From Sphingobacterium deserti (GTDB lineage: Bacteria > Bacteroidota > Bacteroidia > Sphingobacteriales > Sphingobacteriaceae), in contig NZ_JJMU01000043.1 in assembly GCF_000757725.1 (NCBI RefSeq), forward strand, positions 1 to 54,473: DNA of 54,473 bases, in the 5' to 3' direction. Shown here piece by piece: positions 16,290-26,825 of the stretch. Positions within the stretch are counted from its first letter, which is position 1. Every line of letters starts with the position of its first letter. A model generated the notes under the pieces. It did not search any database. It was not told the DNA's origin and saw only the letters and a list, made by a program, of their open reading frames with translations. Position numbers and translations under genes: made by a program.

Positions 16290-17345
16290 TTAATTGATAT
16301 TAAGAAAACTGTAAGCCAAGAGAATAAATATCAAAAGCAACATAAAGACACTGTTAGCAATGAAGATCAAAACTCCCCTTAGGATCGTTATTCTTTTCCT
16401 GCTTTTGTAAACCTGATGATGTGCTACAAAAAAATAAAAGACGGTATAACAAATGATTAAGAAGGCGATGATGCTAAAAAGCGTATCTAAAAAAGGATAA
16501 CTTACACTTTCAACCACGGTTTGCATCGCTGTTGTGAGCAGCGTTATAACCAATAAGAAGGAAAAATAGTGCAATGTAAAAATGCCGTGATCAAAATACC
16601 ACCATCGTTTCTTGTTGTGAAAAACCCATAGGAACAAAGCAAAAAGAGGTAAATAGATGAAAAGAGCTTTCGGAACAGCTTTTGAAAATTTGTCAGATAT
16701 TTTATCTTTAAGCTCACCCCTCGTCACACCTTTTTTGCTCAACTCGAAGAATTTAACAACAAATGGGCGGAAGAGTTTACCGAAGAATCTGTTTTCTTTT
16801 TCAACAGACTTGTCATAATCCTCTAGAGAACTGGAGCCGATAAGAGATTCGTTTTTTCTGTCACCTTCTTTTTCCTTCTCTATTTTTTCTATGGCAATTT
16901 TCGATTGTTGTTCAGTGAGAAGTCCTTGTTCTTTTAGTTGCAACATTTCCTTAATTGCCCCATTCCTGGATTCTTCATTGCTAACAGCCGATGTGAAATA
17001 TTCATCTTTTTCCGTTTCGGATTTTTTTTCTGAAGGTAAAATGCTAAGAAAGAAAAATACAATAAAACTCACAAAAATGTAGAGTTTTACGGGAGGGACA
17101 AATTCTTGTCTCTTGCCTTCTAGATAGGTGTTTGTTAGCTTTCCTGGTCTGAAGATTAGATTTTTCATAGTTCCCCAGAATTGCCCATCGTAGTGCGTGA
17201 AGTCTTCTACAAAATGCGTGAATAGATAATGAAAAGGTTGGCGGGTTTGGATATTTTCTTGCCCACAGTGGGGGCAAAATCTTTGTTCGACTGTACGTCC
17301 GCAATTAAGACAATTTTTATCGGCTCTTCGTTTTCCGTGGCTCAT
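16290..17345 (-). CDS. DUF3667 membrane protein with N-terminal zinc ribbon
   Basis: A 351-residue inner-membrane protein. It begins with a four-cysteine zinc ribbon (CLNCG then CPHCGQ, residues about 13-30), followed by the conserved HFVEDFTHYDGQFWGT stretch and a first membrane segment near 90. A charged cytoplasmic or periplasmic loop spans about 105-220. Four more hydrophobic segments follow (LFIYLPLFALFL, YFSFLLVITLL, IIAFLIICYTVFYFF and a C-terminal one ending in LLLIFILLAYSFL). This is the usual layout of DUF3667, which is common in Bacteroidota and of unknown function. It stands alone, on the opposite strand to its neighbours. Confidence 0.85.
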   Translation of the reverse strand: MSHGKRRADKNCLNCGRTVEQRFCPHCGQENIQTRQPFHYLFTHFVEDFTHYDGQFWGTMKNLIFRPGKLTNTYLEGKRQEFVPPVKLYIFVSFIVFFFLSILPSEKKSETEKDEYFTSAVSNEESRNGAIKEMLQLKEQGLLTEQQSKIAIEKIEKEKEGDRKNESLIGSSSLEDYDKSVEKENRFFGKLFRPFVVKFFELSKKGVTRGELKDKISDKFSKAVPKALFIYLPLFALFLWVFHNKKRWWYFDHGIFTLHYFSFLLVITLLTTAMQTVVESVSYPFLDTLFSIIAFLIICYTVFYFFVAHHQVYKSRKRITILRGVLIFIANSVFMLLLIFILLAYSFLNIN

Positions 17346-18356
17346 TTAACAGATTTCGAGAAAAAATACAAAAACACTTCAATAAAAAGTGATATAAATA
17401 ATTGAAAACAAGCAATGTGATTTGTTTAAAATAAAGTGTTTTAAGTTGTTGATAGTCAGTATTTTCGATTGCTTGTGATGGTTGTTAAAAATTGAGAGTT
17501 ATCCCGTTTCAAAGATATTATATTTTCTGCATTTCTGGAAATTTAAGCGAAAATAGATTATAGAATCCCTGTGAAATGGTACCGAAAGAAGCTGCGATTG
17601 CTAATGTGATCATTTAATTTATCAGTATACAAATCTGAGTGTTGCTTTTGCGTTCTTCTCCGGATTATATTACGACATGTGCTATAAGGAACCGTATGTA
17701 CCATGTCAACCTATGTTAACGATCTTGATTGGGCAGAGGTCAAACAAGCTCTCTAATCGAAAATTTCATGTAAAGACTTGAATTTACCGGTGTAGATCAG
17801 CGCAAGAACGCCAAAAGTTAAAACACCGTTAAAAGAGCATGGAAAACAAGTTTAGGTATCAAATATCAACCAAAAAGTTATCCGCTTTTGTCTAGGTTAA
17901 CAAGTACTTAGAACTATTGTTCGACAAAAATCGTCGGAATAAAATCTTGGCCAATCCCCAAAAAAACGGAGCAGGAACGTGGTTCAGTTTCCGGTGTTAC
18001 GGCGCTAACTTAAAGCCCCAGTTGATACATGATGGGAAGCCGAGCAAAAAATTAACCAGCTACCTGTTAATATTAGACCATCATTAGCTAAAATAATCGA
18101 AATAAGACAGCCGTAAACTGTCTACTTTTAGCATGAACGATTAACCACGAAGTTACTGAGTTGAATACATTGGTTTACAGGTTTTTATTGGGGTGTAGGA
18201 CAACGTTCAGAAATTTGCGTCCATAGAAACACGCAGCAGAGATGTTGTAGCGACATCGTACATGCTATCAAGCCTTAAGCACCCAACCCGTCGAGGAAGA
18301 CGTCTCCTAAACCAAAGCATACAAACAGTTACTATCGTGCTGAAAATAATGTAAAT
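17346..18356. other. About 1 kb without a recognisable gene
   Basis: It holds the upstream region of the DUF3667 gene (minus) and the leader of the GH127 gene (plus). Only very short frames are open; one starting at 17703 gives 17 residues and stops. No tRNA, transposase remnant or strong terminator was recognised. It may contain decayed coding sequence, but I could not align any part to a family. Confidence 0.4.
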
Positions 18357-21300
18357 ATGAAAATGCATAAAGTATTCTTGCGTGTTATTTTGCTCGCTGT
18401 TGTGTTGAACAATAGTTTGGGGAGTGCGCAGGCACAAAGTGGTGACCAGATACTGGATGGTATCGGCGAAACGGGAATGATTGCGCGCTATGTCTTTGAT
18501 GGCGATGTAAGAGATTGGTCAAGAAACAACCTCCACGCTACCTATCATGCTGGTGAAGCGAGGTTTGTGCAAGATGAACAGTTTGGGAAAGTGTTATCGC
18601 TTGCTGGTGGAAGCAACGATTATTTGAGCTTGCCCGCAGAGGCATTGATGGATCTGGAATCCATCAGTATCTCCGGCTGGGTTTTCTTACGCTCGGATCA
18701 AGCAGGACAATACTATTTCGATTTTGGACAAGACAAAGGGCGGCATTTTTTTGCCGCGCCGCTAGGAACAAAAACACAGAAAGGCTTGCAAGTGCAAATT
18801 GAGGTCGGAAAGGGCAGCACGAAAGCGATGGTGTCACCGAATATAGCCATCAATAAATGGGTACACTTAGCTGTCGTAGTGGATATACCGTCAAAGTCAT
18901 TAACGATGTATGTCGATAGCAAGCCGGTTGGCGAAACGAAAGATATACCGTCGGAGTTGACCGCGGTCTTCGGACAAGCAGACGCAAAAAAACAACTTTT
19001 TATTGGCAAATCGTTATTGCCTGATCATCCTGCTATAAAAGGCATGTTGCACGACTTTAGAATCTATCGGGTGCCCTTGAGCAGAAAGCAGATTGCCGGT
19101 ATCTATTACAACGCGTTGAAAGATCTGCACGAAGATTCGGCCAATATGGGTAAAACCGAAGATGACCTGCCAAGCTTTTCGCTCAGCAAAGCACAGCTTT
19201 ACAATGCCTACTTGCAACATGTCGGCAATGTAGCCGTGGAAACGGAAATTGGAGAGCTTCCTAGACTGCCGAGTTATGTGGCAGGTACATATAAAGATAA
19301 GATGGTTGGGCCGAAAGTGCGTGTGATATGGCCATCTCCTACCGATAATAGTGCGGTGTTGGAGGCCGGAACCTACACCATTACAGGCCGTGTGCCGGGT
19401 ACGGATCTGCAACCCAAGGCTGTCGTTACTGTCAAAGGTAGAGGCAAATCCAAAACGCCAAGTTCCAAGTTGGCCGCATTTGATTTAAATCAGGTTGCGC
19501 TGAATGTGGATGCACAGGAGCATGAAACGAAGTTTATTGAAAATCGCGATAAGTTCATCTCCACATTAGCCACGACAGACCCAAACGCCTTTCTGTATAT
19601 GTTCCGTCATGCTTTTGGGCAGCCGCAGCCGCAAGGTGCCAAGCCGCTGGGCGTGTGGGATAGCCAAGATACCAAGCTACGTGGACACGCAACAGGGCAT
19701 TACCTGACGGCGATAGCGCAAGCCTATGCCAGCACGGGCTACGACAAAGCGCTCCAAGCAAACTTTGCGGATAAGATGGACTACATGGTCAATACACTCT
19801 ATGACCTGGCAGAATTGTCGGGCAAAGCGAAAGAGAATGGGGGCATGGCCATTGCCGACCCTACAGCCGTGCCTACAGGACCCGGAAAAAGCGAATACGA
19901 CTCAGACCTAAGCACCGAAGGAATAAGAAACGATTATTGGAACTGGGGGACGGGATTTATTAGTGCTTATCCACCGGATCAGTTTATTATGTTGGAGAAT
20001 GGCGCGAAATATGGCGGACAAAAAAATCAGGTGTGGGCGCCTTACTATACCCTGCACAAAATTTTGGCCGGCTTGATGGATATCTACGAAGTGAGTGGAA
20101 ATGAAAAGGCGCTTGCTGTGGCTACCGGAATGAGTGACTGGGTTTATGCTCGTCTCAGCAAGGTCCCGACTGAGACACTGATCAAAATGTGGAATACCTA
20201 CATCGCGGGCGAGTTCGGGGGGATGAACGAATCCATGGCGCGTTTATACGCGATCACGAAAGATCCAAACTATTTGAAGACAGCACAACTATTTGATAAC
20301 ATCGCGATGTTTTATGGCGACGCTGAACATGCGCACGGGTTGGCAAAAAATGTGGATACCTTCCGTGGTTTGCATGCCAATCAGCACGTTCCGCAGATTG
20401 TAGGCAGTATCGAGATGTACAAAGTTTCGAATAACCCCGATTACTATAAGATAGCCGATAACTTTTGGTACAAAGCTGTTCATGATTACATGTATAGCAT
20501 CGGTGGTGTCGCCGGCGCTCGCAACCCTGCCAACGCGGAATGTTTTATCAGCCAGCCTGCCACACTTTATGAGAATGGTTTTTCTGCAGGCGGACAAAAT
20601 GAAACCTGCGCCACCTATAATATGTTGAAATTGACGAGCAACTTGTTTCAGTTTGACCAGCGTGGCGAATTGATGGATTATTATGAGCGCGGCCTATACA
20701 ACCATATATTGGCTTCCGTTGCTGAAGATAGTCCGGCAAACACCTACCATGTGCCGCTAAGACCGGGTTCGATCAAGCAATTTGGTAATCCGCATATGAC
20801 GGGTTTTACCTGCTGCAATGGTACAGCGATAGAAAGCAGTACGAAGCTCCAAAATTCCATTTATTTTAAAAGCAAAGATGATCAAGCATTGTATGTTAAC
20901 TTATTTATTCCTTCCACGTTGGAATGGACGGAACGTAATATTGTGGTCGAGCAAACAACAAGTTTTCCGAAAGAAGATCACACGCAACTGACCATTAAAG
21001 GCAGTGGTAAATTTGATGTACACGTGCGTGTACCAGGCTGGGCGACTAAAGGTTTCTTGGTAAGCATCAACGGTAAGATGCAAAATGTTGACGCCACCCC
21101 AGGGACGTATTTGAAATTAAGCCGCAAATGGAAAGATGGGGACGTTATCGAATTGAAAATGCCGTTCGCATTTCATTTAGACCCGGTAATGGATCAGCAA
21201 AATATCGCAAGCTTGTTCTACGGACCAATATTGTTGGTTGCACAAGAACCAGAAGCGCGAAAAGAATGGCGTCAGGTAAGCTTCGACGCGAACGACATTG

Positions 21301-21419
21301 GGAAATCCATCAGCGGAGATCCACAGCAATTGGAATTCACCATTGATGGTGTGCTGTTCAAACCTTTCTATGAAACCTATGGTCGGCATTCGGTTTATCT
21401 CGATGTTACGTTGAAATAG
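18357..21419 (+). CDS. Secreted GH127/DUF1680 beta-L-arabinofuranosidase-like enzyme with LamG domain
   Basis: A 1020-residue exported glycosidase. A signal peptide (cleavage near AQAQS, about residue 27) is followed by a LamG/concanavalin-like domain (about 40-250, containing ISISGWVFLRSD and LTMYVDSKPVG). Next come a small Ig-like domain (about 290-365) and the DUF1680/GH127 catalytic (alpha/alpha)6 barrel from about 375. In HypBA1 the zinc site and nucleophile are one Glu and three Cys; the matching residues here are Glu749 and Cys751 (NETCATYN) and Cys819-Cys820 (CCNGT). GH127 enzymes release beta-L-arabinofuranose, classically from hydroxyproline-linked arabino-oligosaccharides of plant extensins. 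The nearby hydroxyproline catabolic genes fit this. Other arabinosides, for example in rhamnogalacturonan II, remain possible substrates. Confidence 0.85.
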   Translation: MKMHKVFLRVILLAVVLNNSLGSAQAQSGDQILDGIGETGMIARYVFDGDVRDWSRNNLHATYHAGEARFVQDEQFGKVLSLAGGSNDYLSLPAEALMDLESISISGWVFLRSDQAGQYYFDFGQDKGRHFFAAPLGTKTQKGLQVQIEVGKGSTKAMVSPNIAINKWVHLAVVVDIPSKSLTMYVDSKPVGETKDIPSELTAVFGQADAKKQLFIGKSLLPDHPAIKGMLHDFRIYRVPLSRKQIAGIYYNALKDLHEDSANMGKTEDDLPSFSLSKAQLYNAYLQHVGNVAVETEIGELPRLPSYVAGTYKDKMVGPKVRVIWPSPTDNSAVLEAGTYTITGRVPGTDLQPKAVVTVKGRGKSKTPSSKLAAFDLNQVALNVDAQEHETKFIENRDKFISTLATTDPNAFLYMFRHAFGQPQPQGAKPLGVWDSQDTKLRGHATGHYLTAIAQAYASTGYDKALQANFADKMDYMVNTLYDLAELSGKAKENGGMAIADPTAVPTGPGKSEYDSDLSTEGIRNDYWNWGTGFISAYPPDQFIMLENGAKYGGQKNQVWAPYYTLHKILAGLMDIYEVSGNEKALAVATGMSDWVYARLSKVPTETLIKMWNTYIAGEFGGMNESMARLYAITKDPNYLKTAQLFDNIAMFYGDAEHAHGLAKNVDTFRGLHANQHVPQIVGSIEMYKVSNNPDYYKIADNFWYKAVHDYMYSIGGVAGARNPANAECFISQPATLYENGFSAGGQNETCATYNMLKLTSNLFQFDQRGELMDYYERGLYNHILASVAEDSPANTYHVPLRPGSIKQFGNPHMTGFTCCNGTAIESSTKLQNSIYFKSKDDQALYVNLFIPSTLEWTERNIVVEQTTSFPKEDHTQLTIKGSGKFDVHVRVPGWATKGFLVSINGKMQNVDATPGTYLKLSRKWKDGDVIELKMPFAFHLDPVMDQQNIASLFYGPILLVAQEPEARKEWRQVSFDANDIGKSISGDPQQLEFTIDGVLFKPFYETYGRHSVYLDVTLK

Positions 21420-21631
21420 CAGCGCGTATGACGAGTGTTGTAGAAACCTTTGTCTCCGCAATACGCCTGCTGTATTTCGCGTGTGCTAAAACAAAAACGA
21501 CGTAGATAGAGGAATAGTTTTAATAAACTTATAAAATGCGTTTCGATCGGCGTATCTTTTGAAGATCTATGGCTTCTTCGAACTGAAAATGTAGTTGTTT
21601 ATACAAAATATTTGTTTAGTTAGTCTTGTTT

Positions 21632-21667
21632 AAGCCGCCTATTTCCCCATGATAGTGCGGCTTTTCT
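21632..21667 (+). terminator. Rho-independent terminator after the GH127 gene
   Basis: AAGCCGC (21632-21638) pairs with GCGGCTT (21657-21663) and a short T run follows. An inner CTAT/ATAG pair extends the stem. It lies about 210 bp after the GH127 stop and separates that gene from the SusC/SusD operon. Confidence 0.65.
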
Positions 21668-21853
21668 ATGTTTGTACGGTTGCTAATGCGTTTTACTACG
21701 TTTTTAGTTGTTATGTTACTTAAAAACCTGACGAATTCTGAATTTTGGTTAATATATGATTGTGATGTGTCAATAATTGGTCTCTATCGTCTGTTTAATC
21801 TGTCGAAATTAGACTTTACAAATTTTGAGTAACTAACTAAACGACAAAAATCA

Positions 21854-24800
21854 ATGAACAAACGAAAAATTGCTTTTTTAGCAGCAAGTTTATTCTTATC
21901 AACGGGTTTGTTTGCGCAAACGCAGTTGAAAGGTAGAGTTGTCGATCAAAGTGGAGCGCCAATCCCCGGTGTGACCGTCACGTTAAAAGACGGGACTGCT
22001 ACGCAAACAGGGGCAAACGGCGATTTTTCCATTACCTACCAGCAAGCTGGATCCTTAAATGTCACAGCAGTAGGTTACAATCGTAAGCAGGTTAGTATAT
22101 CTAATCAAACAAACATCGAAATTATCTTGGATTCTGATGCCAACGATTTGGATGAGGTCGTTGTTACAGCAATGGGAATCTCTAGAGAGAAGAAATCTTT
22201 GGGTTACACCATTCAGGACGTTAAAGCAGAAGAGCTCACAAAGGCCGGGCAGATTAGCGTGACGGGTTCTTTATCGGGCAAGGTTGCCGGTTTGCAGGTT
22301 AACCAGTTTGGTGGAACGGTGGGCGCTTCGTCGCGGATTTCGTTAAGAGGAAATTCATCGCTCAATGCAGATCAGCAACCGCTGATTGTACTGGACGGAA
22401 TTCCAATTTCGAACGATACGCAGCGCTCGGGCGATAATACCTACAGCGGTGTCGATTATGGATCAGGGATTAACGATATCAACCCCGAAGATATCGAGAG
22501 CGTCACCGTGCTGAAGGGTGGCTCGGCAGCATTGTATGGTATGCGTGCCGGGAACGGAGTAATCTTGATCACCACCAAATCCGGGAAAAGTGGCGGTAAA
22601 GGGATTAAACTAGCCTATGATGGCAATATGACCATCGATCAGGTTTCTACATTGCCCAAGTATCAAAACTTATACGGCCAAGGCTACAATGGTAGTGAGT
22701 TTCACTTTAATCGGGATGGCAACGGCATGTCTTATCAAGACTACGCCATAGCGAATTCTTTCGCTTACGTCGATGGAACGGGAAGCGGCGGCGGTGTATA
22801 CGACGGGTTTGACGAGTCGTGGGGGCCTCGGCTAGATATTGGCTTGAAGTTGCCTCAATTTGATAGCCCTTTGGTCGGCGGCGTACGTCAGGCAACAGAC
22901 TGGGTGTCACAACCCGATAACGTTCGGGACTTTTTTCAACTGGGGCGCTCCATGAACCATAACCTTTCCGTGATGGCCCAAACCGAAAAATCAAGTACAC
23001 GTGCATCGCTCTCCTTTCGGGATCAAATAGGAACAGTACCAAATACCGATCAAAAAAGGTATGGCGTTCAATTGAATACCAACATGACGCTGTCGGATAA
23101 GTTTTCCTACGACTTGAGTACCAACTACACACGTACAGAAAGTGACAATATTTTAAGTCAAGGGTATGATGGTAATAACCCGATGAACGGTTTTATCTGG
23201 TTCGGTAGGCAAGTAAATAATGCAAGCCTGCGCAATAGTTGGGACGAGAAAGATGAGCGAGGGAACTACACCTACAATAACTGGAACACAAATTACCACG
23301 TCAATCCTTATTTTAATATTAATGAAAATACCAATGCCTACCAGCGTGATCGCTTTTTTGGGAAGACCTCCCTGTTTTATCAACCGGTAGAATATTTGAA
23401 GATCGAAGGGCGTGCTGGTTTAGACTATTATAATGCGAAAACCTTTGAGCGCAACTATTTCAACAGCGCTTACCCATTTGGAGGCTTCCGCAATGCTAAA
23501 ACCGATAATTCGGAGCTCAACTTAGATTTGATTGCTACCTTCAATAAACAAATGGGCGATTTCAACCTGATGGCTTTGGCCGGAGCCAACTATCGCAATC
23601 TGCAGTGGGATCGTTCGATGTTAGGCGCAGATGCGTTGACCGTGTTGGGTGTCTACACCATAGCCAACAAAGCTGGTGATGCAATAACCGAAATGGACCA
23701 TAGCCATATCCGTTCAAATTCTGTCTACGCCTCCGGATCCTTAGGTTGGAGAGATCAGATCTATTTAGACGTGAGTGCACGTAACGATTGGAGTTCAACA
23801 ATCAAGGACGATTTCTTTTATCCCTCAGCTAGTTTAAGTTGGCTTCCTACCACCACATTTGAAAGTTTAAAAGGGGATGTGTTGAGCTTCTGGAAATTGC
23901 GTGGTGGATGGGCCGAGATTGGATCGGCAACAACGGCTTACCGTAACCGAAGTTATTACTACCCGCAGCCACAATCGTTTAAAGGAGTCGGACAGTTTTA
24001 TAAAACCATGATTTATCCCAACGAACAGCTTCGTCCAGAAAGCATCCGCACCTGGGAAGTGGGTACAGAAATTGGACTTTTCAACAATCGGGTAAACGCA
24101 GACATTGTCTACTACTACAAGAATACGCGAAACCAGATTATGGAAATCCGCACCTCTAATACAGTAGGCTTTAGCTCGATGTTGCTCAATGCTGGTGAGA
24201 TCGAGAACAAAGGGATCGAAGTACAATTACGCGGAGATATCATCAAAAAGGAAGATGGCTTTAATTGGTCAACGACCATTAATTACGCCAAAGACCAAAG
24301 TAAAATCATCGAGTTGTATCCCCAACTGGATTTAGATGTATACCAGATTGGTTGGACCTGGGGTATCGCCAATCAAGCGAAAAAAGGCGAACGCTGGGGA
24401 ACCTTGGTAGGGCCGGGATTTGATCGTGTGGAAGAAGGAGACATGAAAGGTGCCATTAAAGTAAACAACAGAGGTTTGGTTGTCAATAAGAATGCGCAGA
24501 ACCTCGGGAATGTCACACCAGATTTCTTAGCCAGCTGGCGCAACGATTTCCGCTATAAAGATTTTGCTTTTGGCTTCCTGTTAGACCTGCGTGTCGGTGG
24601 CGACATCTGGTCGCAAACGATGAACCATAGCTATGTGGCCGGTGTGGCCGAAATTACGGCTGAGAACGGAATTCGTGAACGTGCGATCATTGCTGGACGC
24701 GATGTGATGACAGACGAACGTTTTGTGATGCAAGATGCGAACGGGAATTGGGTTGAAAATACCATAGAAACCGACGCGCAGACTTGGTATGAGAGCGGGG

Positions 24801-25087
24801 GTATTGCGGAGATGTATGTGTTTGATGGTTCATTCTTGAAAATCAGAGAGGCCTATCTTACCTACAATGTGCCGAGTCGTTACTTGCAACGCGTGAAAGG
24901 TATTAGCCGTGTCAACCTCTCGTTGATCGGCTCCAACTTAGCGTTATTGTGGACACACAAGTCAAACACCATGCGTCTCGATCCGGAGACGGGAGGTGTA
25001 TCCAGTGATAGCAGAGGAGTCGGCCTGGAGCAGGCATCCGTACCTGCGGCACGAAGTTTTGGACTGAAATTAGGCGTTACATTCTAA
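21854..25087 (+). CDS. SusC/RagA-family TonB-dependent receptor, pair 1
   Basis: A 1077-residue outer-membrane importer. A signal peptide ends at LFAQ (about 22) and is followed by a carboxypeptidase-regulatory-like domain (about 24-100, with GAPIPGVTV). The plug domain contains VVVTAMGISREKKSLGYT and the SusC-specific region NPEDIESVTVLKGGSAALYG with NGVILITTKSG. The rest is a 22-stranded barrel ending in a terminal Phe (GVTF). There is no N-terminal STN signalling domain. The SusD partner starts 4 bp downstream, so the two form one operon. SusCD complexes import oligosaccharides or peptides by a lid-and-barrel mechanism; the neighbouring GH127 suggests arabinosylated or glycopeptide cargo, which is inference. 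Confidence 0.95.
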   Translation: MNKRKIAFLAASLFLSTGLFAQTQLKGRVVDQSGAPIPGVTVTLKDGTATQTGANGDFSITYQQAGSLNVTAVGYNRKQVSISNQTNIEIILDSDANDLDEVVVTAMGISREKKSLGYTIQDVKAEELTKAGQISVTGSLSGKVAGLQVNQFGGTVGASSRISLRGNSSLNADQQPLIVLDGIPISNDTQRSGDNTYSGVDYGSGINDINPEDIESVTVLKGGSAALYGMRAGNGVILITTKSGKSGGKGIKLAYDGNMTIDQVSTLPKYQNLYGQGYNGSEFHFNRDGNGMSYQDYAIANSFAYVDGTGSGGGVYDGFDESWGPRLDIGLKLPQFDSPLVGGVRQATDWVSQPDNVRDFFQLGRSMNHNLSVMAQTEKSSTRASLSFRDQIGTVPNTDQKRYGVQLNTNMTLSDKFSYDLSTNYTRTESDNILSQGYDGNNPMNGFIWFGRQVNNASLRNSWDEKDERGNYTYNNWNTNYHVNPYFNINENTNAYQRDRFFGKTSLFYQPVEYLKIEGRAGLDYYNAKTFERNYFNSAYPFGGFRNAKTDNSELNLDLIATFNKQMGDFNLMALAGANYRNLQWDRSMLGADALTVLGVYTIANKAGDAITEMDHSHIRSNSVYASGSLGWRDQIYLDVSARNDWSSTIKDDFFYPSASLSWLPTTTFESLKGDVLSFWKLRGGWAEIGSATTAYRNRSYYYPQPQSFKGVGQFYKTMIYPNEQLRPESIRTWEVGTEIGLFNNRVNADIVYYYKNTRNQIMEIRTSNTVGFSSMLLNAGEIENKGIEVQLRGDIIKKEDGFNWSTTINYAKDQSKIIELYPQLDLDVYQIGWTWGIANQAKKGERWGTLVGPGFDRVEEGDMKGAIKVNNRGLVVNKNAQNLGNVTPDFLASWRNDFRYKDFAFGFLLDLRVGGDIWSQTMNHSYVAGVAEITAENGIRERAIIAGRDVMTDERFVMQDANGNWVENTIETDAQTWYESGGIAEMYVFDGSFLKIREAYLTYNVPSRYLQRVKGISRVNLSLIGSNLALLWTHKSNTMRLDPETGGVSSDSRGVGLEQASVPAARSFGLKLGVTF

Positions 25088-25091
25088 CCTG

Positions 25092-26588
25092 ATGCAAAAG
25101 ATTATGAAAAGTAAAATTAGTAAATTCATTATAGGAGCCTTTGTACTAGCAGCTACAACGGGCAGTTGTACCAAGTCATTCGAAGAAATTAATACCGATC
25201 CGGACGCTTTTGAGGAAGTTCCGCCGACAAACTTATTAGCCAACGTGTTGCGCAATACGGGCGAGTCTTTTGGTGGCGATATTGATGGCTATGGGACCTT
25301 CGCCGGGTACATTGTTAAAATACAATATTTAGATTACATGGCAGGCCTTACACCGACCAATAATACTTATGGGAATCGTTGGGCAGCTTGTTATTACAAT
25401 ATCACGCAGTTGAACGAATTGCTTGCTATTACAGAGGAAACGGCAGATATTGATAAAAACGTCCGTTATGTAGCGCGCATCTGGCAATACTACATGTGGT
25501 CTTATCTGCTCGATGGTTGGGGCGATATCCCTTACAGTGAGGCGCAGCAGGGAGCAAAAGAGTTGGGTAGTATTGTTCGTCCGAAATACGATAAGCAGGA
25601 AGATATCTATCCGTCGATTTTAGAAGGACTGAAAGTGCTTGCAGATGAGATGGCCGAAGATCCGGGTACAGATGCTGTGGGCGATGGCGATTTTATTTAT
25701 GAAGGTAATATGGGTAAGTGGCAGAAGTTCTGCAACGCGTTGCGTCTGCGGATTGCTATGCGCATCTCCGGTGTGGCTCCGGACTTGGCTAAAAGCACCA
25801 TTGAAGAGATCTGTGCAGATCCGATGGCTTACCCATTGTTGAAAACAAATGAGGAGAACTGTTACCTCACTTATCCCGGAGCCGCTCCGTACTGGGAGCC
25901 TTGGTATACCACGGGCTACACCGGTGATCGTCGCGTCGACAATTTCGGTATGGCCGATATATTTATCGATCATCTTAATGAAACAGCAGATCCACGTATC
26001 GCAAAGGTTGCTAATGTTGCGGCGGATGGCCAATATCGTGGTTTCCAAAATGGTGCAGCCGCAACACCGCCCGATTTGCGTGACATATCCTTTATTGGTG
26101 ATAAATACATGAAAGATGCGGTTGGTTTTACGCCTTTTTATAAATCTTGCGAAACCTTTTACATGCTTGCAGAAGCCGCTCTATTGGGTTATAATGTTGG
26201 CATGACGGCACAGGAAGCTTATGAACAGGCGGTGCGTCTTTCTATGCAGGATAACCAGATTCCTGAGGCGGCGATCACGACTTACCTTGCAGGCGCAGGG
26301 ATGTGGGATGGAACGAAAGAACGCATCTGGTGGGATATGTGGGTGGCGCTGTTTAAAGAGAATTTTGAAGCGTGGAATCTCTACCGTAGAACGGGTATAC
26401 CATCTACCAATTATCCTTCTTTAAATTCGGTTTACGGCGATGCGCACAACGATCAGCCCTTCCGTTTGCCTTACCCTAATAATGAATTCTTATACAATGC
26501 GGAAAACGTAAATAGTGCGGCAGCAAACGTGGCCGATTTCGTCTGGGGAGAGCAACTCTGGTGGGATCAACGTACCGGAGTTTATTAG
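25092..26588 (+). CDS. SusD/RagB-family surface lipoprotein, pair 1
   Basis: A 498-residue lipoprotein, the lid of the SusC1 importer. The signal sequence ends in a lipobox-like TTGSC (Cys about 27), then KSFEEINTDPDAFE, a start typical of the SusD-like subfamily (SusD_2 type). Helical TPR-like repeats follow (RYVARIWQYYMWSYLLDGWGDIPYSEA), and the C-terminal part has LAEAALLGYN and ERIWWDMWVALF. The likely start is the second Met, at 25107 (MKSKISK), because it gives the better signal peptide. A terminator follows at 26615. Confidence 0.93.
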   Translation: MQKIMKSKISKFIIGAFVLAATTGSCTKSFEEINTDPDAFEEVPPTNLLANVLRNTGESFGGDIDGYGTFAGYIVKIQYLDYMAGLTPTNNTYGNRWAACYYNITQLNELLAITEETADIDKNVRYVARIWQYYMWSYLLDGWGDIPYSEAQQGAKELGSIVRPKYDKQEDIYPSILEGLKVLADEMAEDPGTDAVGDGDFIYEGNMGKWQKFCNALRLRIAMRISGVAPDLAKSTIEEICADPMAYPLLKTNEENCYLTYPGAAPYWEPWYTTGYTGDRRVDNFGMADIFIDHLNETADPRIAKVANVAADGQYRGFQNGAAATPPDLRDISFIGDKYMKDAVGFTPFYKSCETFYMLAEAALLGYNVGMTAQEAYEQAVRLSMQDNQIPEAAITTYLAGAGMWDGTKERIWWDMWVALFKENFEAWNLYRRTGIPSTNYPSLNSVYGDAHNDQPFRLPYPNNEFLYNAENVNSAAANVADFVWGEQLWWDQRTGVY

Positions 26589-26614
26589 ATCATCAACTAA
26601 ACCTGAGATAATTC

Positions 26615-26648
26615 AAGCCGTTGCATCCACTCGATGTAGCGGCTTTTT
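26615..26648 (+). terminator. Terminator of the SusCD pair 1 operon
   Basis: AAGCCG (26615-26620) pairs with CGGCTT (26640-26645) followed by T's. The intervening TTGCATC/GATGTAG adds partial pairing. It is placed 27 bp after the SusD stop. Confidence 0.7.
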
Positions 26649-26762
26649 CATTTCGTAACATGACGGTGATTGGGTTGTTGTTCGGGTTTTATAGATAAGT
26701 CATCTATCGTTAAGTATGGATAAAGACTTAATAACATGGTGTGGTCAGCTTTTGTAAAAGCA

Positions 26763-26797
26763 GAAAGCGTGCACAGCTGTAAAGAAGGCACGCTTTC
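26763..26797 (-). terminator. Terminator hairpin of the DUF5695-like gene
   Basis: GAAAGCGTGC (26763-26772) and GCACGCTTTC (26788-26797) are a perfect 10-bp inverted repeat with a 15-nt loop. It lies about 30 bp beyond the stop of the minus-strand gene, with pyrimidine-rich DNA following on the minus strand. Confidence 0.6.
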
Positions 26798-26825
26798 AAC
26801 GTTAAAACAAAAAGTAACCAAAGTC

